Assembly (NCBI GenBank): GCA_020027415.1
Contig: JAHRAW010000216.1
Span: 1-6,394 of the forward strand
Reading direction: 5' to 3'
Length of the DNA stretch: 6,394 nucleotides
DNA from: Gammaproteobacteria bacterium
Lineage (GTDB): Bacteria > Pseudomonadota > Gammaproteobacteria > Arenicellales > Poriferihabitantaceae
Numbering within the stretch: the stretch's first letter is position 1; every line of letters begins with the position of its first letter. A program made the position numbers and the translations under genes. Below the pieces are notes generated by a model. That model did not search any database. It saw nothing but the letters and a program-made list of their open reading frames with translations, and was not told the origin of the DNA. This document shows, in pieces, positions 1-5,508 of the stretch.

Positions 1-803
1 ACTTTCTCAGTGAGGATGGTGTATGACACCATGATGCCGAGTTGCACTCCGCCCACGGTAATCACCGGCAGCAGGGTGTTTTTGAACGCGTGCAACATCC
101 AGATGCGGGATTTTTTGAGCCCCTTCGCCCACGCGAACTTGATATATTCGGATTCCAGAACCTCCATCATTTCCGCGCGAATCATGCGCACGAACAACGG
201 CAGGATGACCGACGCCAATGACAAACTCGGCAACAATAAATGGGCTAATCCGTCCACAGTCAGTAAACTGGTTTCCCAATCCCCAAACAATAGGACGGTT
301 GCGCCGCGACCATGCGACGGCAGCCATCCCAATTCTACCGAAAACAGATAAATCAGGAAAATCGCGGTTAAAAACACCGGCACGGAAATGCCGACGAGAC
401 TGAGCCCCATCGTCAAATTGGAAAACCAGTGGCGGGGGTGGATGGCGGCGAACATGCCCACCGGAATGGAGAACAGCAATATCCAGAAAGTGGCGGCGAT
501 GACCAAGTCAATCGTCGCCGGCAGTTTATCCATAATCACCGCCAACGCCGGGCGCTTAAAAAAATACGAAGTGCCGAGATCACCGCCGAGCGCGGCGCGC
601 AGGAAACGCCCGTACTGCGTCAGAAATGGGTCATTCAAGCCCATTTCCTCGCGCAACTGGTGGCGGGTTTGCTCGGACACCGATTCCCCCACCAACTCGC
701 GCAACGGGTCGCCTAATTCATCCTGAATGGAAAAACTGAGCACGCTGATGACCACCATGACCACCGCGCCCTGCCCCAACCGCCGAAGAAGAAATGCGAA
801 CAT
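1..803 (-). CDS. DppB-type peptide ABC transporter permease, partial (3' end off the left edge)
   Basis: This is an inner-membrane permease subunit of a dipeptide/oligopeptide/nickel-type ABC importer (DppB/OppB family). It would pair with a second permease (DppC type) and two ATPases, presumably encoded beyond the left edge. 267 codons are visible and open; family members are usually 300-340 residues, so the last membrane segments are missing. The N-terminus has the family pattern: a basic start (FLLRRLG) running into a hydrophobic helix at about 12-25. A periplasmic region follows with DELGDPLRELVGE, MGLNDPFLTQYGRFL and GGDLGTSY. Hydrophobic segments follow at about 97-121, 131-155 and 187-206. 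The EAA loop that contacts the ATPase is clear near residues 212-248 (EYIKFAWAKGL, then HAFKNTLLPVIT). The ATG at 803 gives the expected N-terminus, but no convincing Shine-Dalgarno sequence precedes it. It follows the binding-protein gene by 101 bp on the same strand. The substrate cannot be set from sequence. Confidence 0.93.
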   Translation of the reverse strand, partial: MFAFLLRRLGQGAVVMVVISVLSFSIQDELGDPLRELVGESVSEQTRHQLREEMGLNDPFLTQYGRFLRAALGGDLGTSYFFKRPALAVIMDKLPATIDLVIAATFWILLFSIPVGMFAAIHPRHWFSNLTMGLSLVGISVPVFLTAIFLIYLFSVELGWLPSHGRGATVLLFGDWETSLLTVDGLAHLLLPSLSLASVILPLFVRMIRAEMMEVLESEYIKFAWAKGLKKSRIWMLHAFKNTLLPVITVGGVQLGIMVSYTILTEK

Positions 804-862
804 CGGCGGCAAGTTACGATGCAATTTGCCGCGCTGACGCGGTGATGTTGCAGAAATTCAAC

Positions 863-891
863 CCCCGCTTGCCGAGCGGCAACAAGCGGGG
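863..891 (-). other. GC-rich stem-loop between binding-protein and permease genes
   Basis: A perfect 9-bp inverted repeat, CCCCGCTTG (863-871) and CAAGCGGGG (883-891), has an 11-nt loop. The loop region also allows an alternative inner hairpin, TTGCC (869-873) with GGCAA (878-882). It begins 13 nt after the binding-protein stop codon and ends about 60 nt before the permease start. On the minus strand the bases after the stem (GTTGAATTTCTG) are only moderately U-rich, so this is a weak or leaky terminator at best. By analogy with other SBP-permease operons, it may instead protect the upstream mRNA from 3' decay and favour binding-protein synthesis. The structure is seen; the role is inferred. 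Confidence 0.6.
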
Positions 892-904
892 ATAATTGCG
901 CTTG

Positions 905-2506
905 TTAATCAATCACCAAATCGCCCAGGTAGGGGAAATTCATGACATTGACGATGCGTTCAATATGCACCCCTTTGGCAGCCGCCCAAGCGCGATCTTG
1001 CCAATGCAACGGTACGAATGCGGCGTCGTCATACAAGATTTTCTCCACCCGTTGCAACATCTTCGCGCGCTTTTCGGGGTCGGTCTGTTGGGCGCTGGCG
1101 CGCACCAATCGGTCTACTTCGGCATGGGAATAGTTGCCGCTGTTATACTGCCCATAGCCGCTCTCTTGGTCCGGAGTCATCACCAGGAATTCGCTGAAAT
1201 TAGCGGAATCTTCGGTGTCGGAATGCCAGCCAATCATCATCATGTCGGCGGCGCGTTCGTCAAACTTGGTCCAATACTGCGCCTTCGGCATGGTAATCAA
1301 ATCCACCTTAATATTAATCTTGGCTAACATGCCAGCCACCGCTTCGGCGATTTTGGCGTCATTCACATAACGATTGTTCGGCGCCATCATGGTAACGCTG
1401 AAGCCGTCGGCAAGCCCGGCTTCCGCCATCAACGCTTTGGCTTTTTTCAGGTCATATCTCGGCTTCAGTCCGGGGTGATGTCCCACATATCCCTTGGGGC
1501 TCTGTTGCGCCGCCGCGGTGCCGAAATTTTTCATGATTTTCTCCACGATGCCGGCATTGTTGACCGCATACACAATCGCCCGCCGCACGCGCACATCGGC
1601 AAACTCTGCTTTGCGCTTCTGGTTCAATTGCAAAGTGATGATGCGAGTGCCGCTCATGGTGACCAGATTAACCCGGTCGCTACGCTCAATGCGCGCCAAA
1701 TCGGTGGGCGGAATGGGCGCGGCAAAATCAATGCCGCCGGACAGCAACGCCGCCACCCGAGTCGGACCTTCATGAATCGGGGTAAACACGATGCGGCTGA
1801 CATTGCCGGGCGAATCGATATCCCAATAATTAGCGAATCGCTCAAACACGACTTTAACGCCCTGCTCGCGCGTAGCGACGGTGTATGGACCGGTGCAAGA
1901 GATATTGGTGGCGGCGAAAGAATCGCCATGCTTGACAATTTCCGCCTTGTCGCGACCGAGCTCATCCACGCCGCGGTAAAACTCGCTGTCCAGAGGGAAA
2001 ATATAAGTTGCGGTATGCTCCACCAACGGATACGGACCTTCCGTGACCAAATCAATGGTGTACGCATCCACGATGTTGGCGGCGGTGAAGTTGGCGAACA
2101 CGCCTTTGAAATCTTCGCTATTCTTGAGCCGCTCAAAAGTAAATGCGACATCCTTCGCGGTCATTTCGCGTCCCGAATGGAATTGAACGCCTTGACGCAA
2201 AGTAAAACGCACCGTGCTGTCATTAAGGCGTCGCCAACTGCGCGCCAGCCGCGGTTCAAACTCCAATTCTTGATTCCAACGCAGTAGCGGGTCGCATACC
2301 ATGTGGGAAAATTGCAAGGTGCCGCCGGAGAGTTGCTCGTGAAGGTCCAGCGACACCGGGTCGGCGTCATAAGCAAGGTTGAGGGTTTTGGCGTGCAACG
2401 GCGCGACTAACAACAAACTGAGCAACACGCAACCAGCCGCCGCGGCAAGCTCAGTGGTCGGCGCGATGGGCGCGTTCATGCCAAATTTAGTGACGGATGA
2501 TTTCAT
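905..2506 (-). CDS. Periplasmic peptide-binding protein of an ABC importer (SBP family 5, DppA/OppA-like)
   Basis: 533 residues, the usual size for family 5 extracellular solute-binding proteins, which capture dipeptides, oligopeptides, nickel or similar ligands in the periplasm and deliver them to a DppB/DppC-type permease. The N-terminus is an export signal: basic MKSSVTKFG, an unusually long stretch, a hydrophobic core at about 22-36 (VLLSLLLVAPL), and a likely signal peptidase I site after LHA (A39/K40). The mature protein begins TLNLAYDADPVSLDLHEQLS. The family signature FTLRQGVQFHSGREMTAKDV lies at about 101-120, followed by AFTFERL. Later blocks typical of the family are NYWDIDSPGN, the C-terminal lobe around GWHSDTEDSANF, and VPLHWQDRAWAAAKGV near the end. 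The start at 2506 is supported by a strong Shine-Dalgarno (GGGGGAG, 8 nt away). The permease follows. Cys26 is not in a lipobox, since the hydrophobic core comes after it. Ligand unknown. Confidence 0.95.
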   Translation of the reverse strand: MKSSVTKFGMNAPIAPTTELAAAAGCVLLSLLLVAPLHAKTLNLAYDADPVSLDLHEQLSGGTLQFSHMVCDPLLRWNQELEFEPRLARSWRRLNDSTVRFTLRQGVQFHSGREMTAKDVAFTFERLKNSEDFKGVFANFTAANIVDAYTIDLVTEGPYPLVEHTATYIFPLDSEFYRGVDELGRDKAEIVKHGDSFAATNISCTGPYTVATREQGVKVVFERFANYWDIDSPGNVSRIVFTPIHEGPTRVAALLSGGIDFAAPIPPTDLARIERSDRVNLVTMSGTRIITLQLNQKRKAEFADVRVRRAIVYAVNNAGIVEKIMKNFGTAAAQQSPKGYVGHHPGLKPRYDLKKAKALMAEAGLADGFSVTMMAPNNRYVNDAKIAEAVAGMLAKINIKVDLITMPKAQYWTKFDERAADMMMIGWHSDTEDSANFSEFLVMTPDQESGYGQYNSGNYSHAEVDRLVRASAQQTDPEKRAKMLQRVEKILYDDAAFVPLHWQDRAWAAAKGVHIERIVNVMNFPYLGDLVID

Positions 2507-2586
2507 AATGATGGCTCCCCCATGACGGGTCTGGGTTAAATTTGAACTATAAGTGTATCACAAAAGGTAATTGTTAAATCCTCAAT
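2507..2586. other. AT-rich intergenic region between recR and the binding-protein gene
   Basis: 80 bp lie between the recR stop and the binding-protein start. No GC-rich hairpin followed by a T run is visible, so there is no intrinsic terminator for recR. On the minus strand a -10-like TATAGT is present (roughly 2546-2551), and GTGATAC lies just upstream, but I find no well-spaced -35 element. The region may hold the promoter of the transporter operon, or transcription may read through from recR; the sequence does not decide between these. Confidence 0.35.
2515..2521 (-). promoter_or_regulatory. Strong Shine-Dalgarno of the binding-protein gene
   Basis: GGGGGAG on the minus strand sits 8 nt before the ATG at 2506. 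It is the best ribosome-binding site in the window, whereas the following permease gene has none visible. This fits high synthesis of the binding protein relative to its permease. A short CCC upstream (ACCCGTCAT) could pair with part of the G run, but only with 3-4 bp. Confidence 0.65.
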
Positions 2587-3216
2587 TCAATTGTCAGCGC
2601 GCGCCGCCGCGCTATGCGATTCAACTTCTCGGCGCTCGGAAAAAGCCTGGTTTAAGGTGCCTGGATCCATGTATTCCAACTCGCCGCCCATCGGCATGCC
2701 GCGCGCCAAGCGGGTTACTAAAATTCCGCTCGGCTGCACCAAATCAATGATGAAATCGGCGGTCGCTTGTCCTTCGGTGGTGAGGTTGGTCGCTAAAATG
2801 ATTTCGCCGATGGGGTCCGCTTTGGCTAACGCCAATAAGCGGTCAATTCCCAGTTGCGCCGGACCGATGTCGTCCAGCGGCGACAGATGCCCCATCAACA
2901 CGAAATACATGCCCTGATATACGCCGGCTTGTTCAATCGCTTCCAGGTCGGCGGGGGTTTCCACGATGCACAAGCGCGCGGCGTCTCTTTTGGCGGAGGC
3001 GCAGATGGCGCAAGTTTCCGCTTCGCTGAAATTGTTGCACCGCCGGCAATGATTGACCTTGCACAACGCCGCTACAATTGCCTCGCCAATCTGCCGCGCA
3101 CCGTCGCGGTCGCGTTCCAGCAAATGAAACGCCATTCGCTGAGCCGATTTCGGACCGACCCCGGGAAGTCGTCGCAAAGCCGCTTTCAGCGCCTCAACGG
3201 CGCGCGGATCCGCCAT
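2587..3216 (-). CDS. recR: Recombination mediator protein RecR
   Basis: 209 residues against 201 in E. coli. RecR acts with RecO (and RecF) in the cytoplasm to load RecA on SSB-coated single-stranded DNA at gaps. All domains are visible in order: a helix-hairpin-helix DNA-binding motif at about 17-33 (LPGVGPKSAQRMAFHLL); a four-cysteine zinc finger with C57, C60, C69 and C72; a Toprim domain starting at CIVETPADLEAIE (about 83-95) with GHLSPLDDIGP (109-119) and ATNLTTEGQATADF (142-155); and the C-terminal RLARGMPMGGELEYMDPGTL block (169-188). The C-terminus has a slightly long polar tail (ERREVESHSAAARADN). The ATG at 3216 gives the expected N-terminus; upstream there is only a weak GGA-type ribosome site. 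It starts 11 bp after the ybaB stop, which suggests cotranscription and perhaps translational coupling with ybaB. Confidence 0.98.
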   Translation of the reverse strand: MADPRAVEALKAALRRLPGVGPKSAQRMAFHLLERDRDGARQIGEAIVAALCKVNHCRRCNNFSEAETCAICASAKRDAARLCIVETPADLEAIEQAGVYQGMYFVLMGHLSPLDDIGPAQLGIDRLLALAKADPIGEIILATNLTTEGQATADFIIDLVQPSGILVTRLARGMPMGGELEYMDPGTLNQAFSERREVESHSAAARADN

Positions 3217-3227
3217 TTACCATTCCA

Positions 3228-3548
3228 TCAAAAGGGGATTTTGAGGTCGGACAGATTCAAACCGCCGCTCAAGCCGCCCATTTTCTCTTCGGTCATGCGG
3301 GCGACTTTACGCACTGCATCGTTGACCGCAGCCGCCACTAACTCTTCCAGCACCGCGCGTTCGTCATCCATCAACTTTGCCTCAATCTCAATCTTGCGCA
3401 CATCATGCCGACCGGTCATGGTGACCGTAACCAAGCCGCCCCCGGATTCACCGCGCACCTCGCTTTTGGCTAATTCCTTGTGCGCCTTTTGCATGCTTTT
3501 CTGCATGGCATGCGCCTGCTTCATCATATCCGCCAGTCCACCGCTCAT
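3228..3548 (-). CDS. ybaB: YbaB/EbfC family nucleoid-associated protein
   Basis: 106 residues, typical of the family (E. coli YbaB is 109). The protein is a small homodimer that binds DNA and is encoded between dnaX and recR in many bacteria; its exact cellular role is not well settled. Visible hallmarks are an N-terminal MSGGLADMMKQAHAMQ amphipathic helix continuing through about residue 30, the strand region GGGLVTVTMTGRHDVRKIEI at about 36-55, a helical stretch with LEELVAAAVNDAVRKV near 67-82, and the glycine-rich C-terminal tail ending GGLSGGLNLSDLKIPF. The ATG at 3548 fits the family start; a G-rich stretch (GGGGGCG) about 10 nt upstream may serve as ribosome site. It lies 74 bp downstream of dnaX and 11 bp upstream of recR. 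Confidence 0.97.
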   Translation of the reverse strand: MSGGLADMMKQAHAMQKSMQKAHKELAKSEVRGESGGGLVTVTMTGRHDVRKIEIEAKLMDDERAVLEELVAAAVNDAVRKVARMTEEKMGGLSGGLNLSDLKIPF

Positions 3549-3594
3549 GGTCGTCGCCCCCGCCTGCTTGGTAAGAGAAATTATGCTTCACGCG

Positions 3595-3634
3595 TCAATT
3601 TTCAAGCCTCATGTTTCAATTCTCAAGTCTCATG
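3595..3634 (-). repeat. Tandem 19-bp near-perfect repeat spanning the dnaX stop codon
   Basis: Two copies of CATGAGRCTTGARAATTGA (minus strand) occur at 3616-3634 and 3595-3613, with period 21 and 17 of 19 bases identical. The first copy contains the last codons and TGA stop of dnaX. The 21-bp period keeps the second copy in the dnaX frame, so reading past the stop would give ELKHEA and another TGA. A more decayed third unit may follow near 3581-3592 (8 of 12 positions match). It looks like a local tandem duplication of the gene end. Confidence 0.75.
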
Positions 3635-5377
3635 CGGCGCGCGAATTGAATCGTCATCCACTTCGGCTTCAAACAAATCCACTAATTGTCGTACGTTTGG
3701 ATCTTCATGGAAGGCTTGTTCAGCCGCTTGTTGTTTTTCCTGTTGGGCATGATTTTGCCGCTGCGAAGGCGTTGCCTCGGTTGCGCCGTTGACTTCCCCG
3801 TTGGCTTCCCCCAAGGTTACATTCAGTTGGATCTTGCGCGTCAATTTTTTGCTGAAATGCTGTTCAATCTTTTTCACCCGAGCCGCGTCCAACAAATATC
3901 GGTGTTCGCTGTCCAGAGTCAAGTTCAAAGTATCGCCGACCACCGAGCGGAGCGCCATGTTCATCACCATTTCCCGTTCCAAATTTTTTAACCCGGCTTG
4001 CGCAACCCACTCCGCCCAGCGACCCCCGTGGGCGAGTTGCTCCAAAGTAATCACCGAATCCGCACTATCCCTGCCCCTACCCGCAGCGCCATCACCAATC
4101 GCCTCGGTATTTTTTGCGCTGTTTGAGTCATCGCCATGCGCGGTTGCGGTGGCAAGTTTAGAATCTTGGTCAGCCGCGCCCGCATGCCGGGCGGTTGGCG
4201 GTGTGACGGTGGTAGCCGCTTTCGTTGCCCGCACCGCGCCTTGGGCGGCGGTCTTTGGAGTCGGAGTCAGCGGTGCCGCCGCCGTAGCATGGCGGTCGGG
4301 GCGGAACGCAATCATACGCAACAGAATCATTTCAAAGCCACTGCGCGGGTCGGGCGCTAACGACAAATCTCGTTTCCCGAGCAACGCAATTTGATACATC
4401 AGTTGCAACAATTCCGCATCCACTTGGCGCGCCAACTCGGATAAAGCCGTTGCATCAATGCCTTTCCATGCCACCGCTTGGGGGCTAATTTGATGCAAGG
4501 AAATGTTGTGCAAGGTGGTTAGAATTTCATCCAGCGCGGCACCGAAATCCGCCGCCCGTAGCATCATGGCGGCAACCGTTTCCAACGCTTCCGCCGCTTG
4601 CCCGCGGCAAACTTGCGTCAACAACTGGTGGATAAACTGCTCGTCAATCATGCCCAACATAGTGCGAATTTTTTCGGCGCGCACTTCACCATTACCAAAG
4701 GCGATGCCTTGGTCAAGCAAACTCAACGCATCGCGGGCGCTGCCATTTGCCGAACGCGCTAAAATCAGCAACGCGCTCGGTTCGTATTTAATTTTTTCCG
4801 CTTTTAGAATTTTCTCCAACAACGCGCTGAGTTGCTCAAGGTCCATCGCTTTCAGGTTGAACTGAATGCAACGCGACAGGATGGTGGTCGGCAGTTTTTG
4901 CGGGTCGGTGGTGGCTAACAGGAACTTGACATGTTCGGGCGGCTCTTCCAGCGTTTTCAGCAGCGCGTTGAAACTATGCGTGGACAGCATATGCACCTCG
5001 TCAATGAGGTAGATTTTGAAACGCCCCTGGGTCGGGGTATATTGCACATTGTCCAGCAGTTCGCGGGTATCATCCACTTTCGTGCGCGAAGCGGCGTCCA
5101 CCTCAATGAGATCAATGAAATTTCCTTGCCCAACGCCGCGGCATGCCACGCACTTTCCGCACGGCGTGGAACTAACGCCTTGCTCGCAATTCAGCGACTT
5201 GGCGAAAATCCGCGCCAAGGTGGTCTTGCCCACCCCGCGCGTGCCGGTGAACAAAAATGCATGGTGAACGCGCTGACTGTCTAAGCCATTGCGCAACGCC
5301 GAAACCACATGCTCTTGACCAAGCACTTCGTCAAAGGTGTTCGGACGCCACTTGCGGGCAAGCGCTTGATAACTCAT
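3623..5377 (-). CDS. dnaX: DNA polymerase III subunit tau (DnaX), with likely gamma form by frameshift
   Basis: 584 residues. DnaX is the AAA+ ATPase of the clamp loader, which opens the beta clamp on primed DNA; the tau form also binds the polymerase alpha subunit and the DnaB helicase. Visible elements are: N-terminal MSYQALARKWRPNTFDEVLGQ; Walker A GTRGVGKT (45-52); zinc module C64, C73, C76, C79; Walker B LIDEVHM (124-130); sensor 1 and arginine-finger region ATTDPQKLPTTILSRC (155-170); sensor 2 GSARDALSLLDQ (212-223); and collar domain to about 360. A low-complexity Ala/Thr/Asp-rich linker (about 361-441) comes next, then tau domain V (about 443-523). The acidic end QLVDLFEAEVDDDSIR resembles the alpha-binding tail of E. 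coli tau. An A AAA AAT heptamer in the linker may yield a shorter gamma. The ATG at 5377 is the family start, with only a weak GAG ribosome site. It heads the dnaX-ybaB-recR cluster. Confidence 0.98.
   Translation of the reverse strand: MSYQALARKWRPNTFDEVLGQEHVVSALRNGLDSQRVHHAFLFTGTRGVGKTTLARIFAKSLNCEQGVSSTPCGKCVACRGVGQGNFIDLIEVDAASRTKVDDTRELLDNVQYTPTQGRFKIYLIDEVHMLSTHSFNALLKTLEEPPEHVKFLLATTDPQKLPTTILSRCIQFNLKAMDLEQLSALLEKILKAEKIKYEPSALLILARSANGSARDALSLLDQGIAFGNGEVRAEKIRTMLGMIDEQFIHQLLTQVCRGQAAEALETVAAMMLRAADFGAALDEILTTLHNISLHQISPQAVAWKGIDATALSELARQVDAELLQLMYQIALLGKRDLSLAPDPRSGFEMILLRMIAFRPDRHATAAAPLTPTPKTAAQGAVRATKAATTVTPPTARHAGAADQDSKLATATAHGDDSNSAKNTEAIGDGAAGRGRDSADSVITLEQLAHGGRWAEWVAQAGLKNLEREMVMNMALRSVVGDTLNLTLDSEHRYLLDAARVKKIEQHFSKKLTRKIQLNVTLGEANGEVNGATEATPSQRQNHAQQEKQQAAEQAFHEDPNVRQLVDLFEAEVDDDSIRAPHET
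4109..4115 (-). other. Candidate programmed -1 frameshift site in dnaX
   Basis: On the minus strand the codons A421-K422-N423 read GCA AAA AAT, giving an X XXY YYZ heptamer A AAA AAT in the zero frame. After a -1 slip the next codons are TAC CGA GGC GAT TGG and then TGA at 4094-4092. The predicted product is 428 residues, ending just after the clamp-loader core. E. coli dnaX has GCA AAA AAG at nearly the same codons (about 428-430) and makes a 431-residue gamma. I see no strong upstream Shine-Dalgarno-like stimulator and no convincing downstream stem. AAT is also a less slippery second codon than AAG in E. coli. Function is inferred. Confidence 0.5.
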
Positions 5378-5455
5378 GGTTGGCTCGTGTTAAAGATGAG
5401 GGGCTGACGATTTAGATTGATTGCACCGCTAACACGGCATCTGCGGCACACGCGG

Positions 5456-5484
5456 ATTTTATCCCATCCATTCGCCGACTTCAA
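5456..5484 (-). promoter_or_regulatory. Sigma70-like promoter for the dnaX operon
   Basis: On the minus strand, TTGAAG (5484-5479) and TAAAAT (5461-5456) are separated by exactly 17 bp. They match 4 of 6 and 5 of 6 consensus bases. Transcription would start near 5449, leaving a leader of about 70 nt before the dnaX ATG. The leader contains GCCGC and GCGGT segments able to form a short hairpin. The region is divergent, so the aminotransferase promoter must lie in the same 131 bp, but I could not place it with confidence. Confidence 0.55.
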
Positions 5485-5508
5485 GCGCCAACTTTTTATC
5501 CAATCCCA

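Noticed and set aside
1475..2287. A 270-codon plus-strand open frame antisense to the binding-protein gene.
   Set aside because: It lies wholly inside a well-supported family 5 binding-protein gene, its translation has no recognisable family motifs, and it is explained by third-position GC bias of the opposite strand.
2400..2506. Possible lipoprotein signal at Cys26 of the binding protein.
   Set aside because: The residues before the cysteine (AAAAGC) lack a proper lipobox and the hydrophobic core follows the cysteine; a signal peptidase I site after LHA fits better.
3596..3633. Two identical mini-ORFs (ATG-AGR-CTT-GAR-AAT-TGA, peptide MRLEN) in the tandem repeat.
   Set aside because: The two base differences are synonymous, but a five-codon ORF repeated by a duplication is expected to look alike; no ribosome site is evident for either copy.
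2854..3792. A 312-codon plus-strand open frame across recR, ybaB and the dnaX end.
   Set aside because: It is antisense to three confidently identified genes, with low-complexity Arg/Ser/Ala-rich composition and no plausible domain.
3789..4394. A 201-codon plus-strand open frame antisense to the dnaX linker and tau domain.
   Set aside because: It is a shadow of the Ala/Thr-rich linker codons; no start signal or family features.
5378..5508. Possible SRP (4.5S) RNA gene upstream of dnaX, a common location in other bacteria.
   Set aside because: The conserved GGAAG-type SRP core and a long hairpin are absent on both strands of this short gap.
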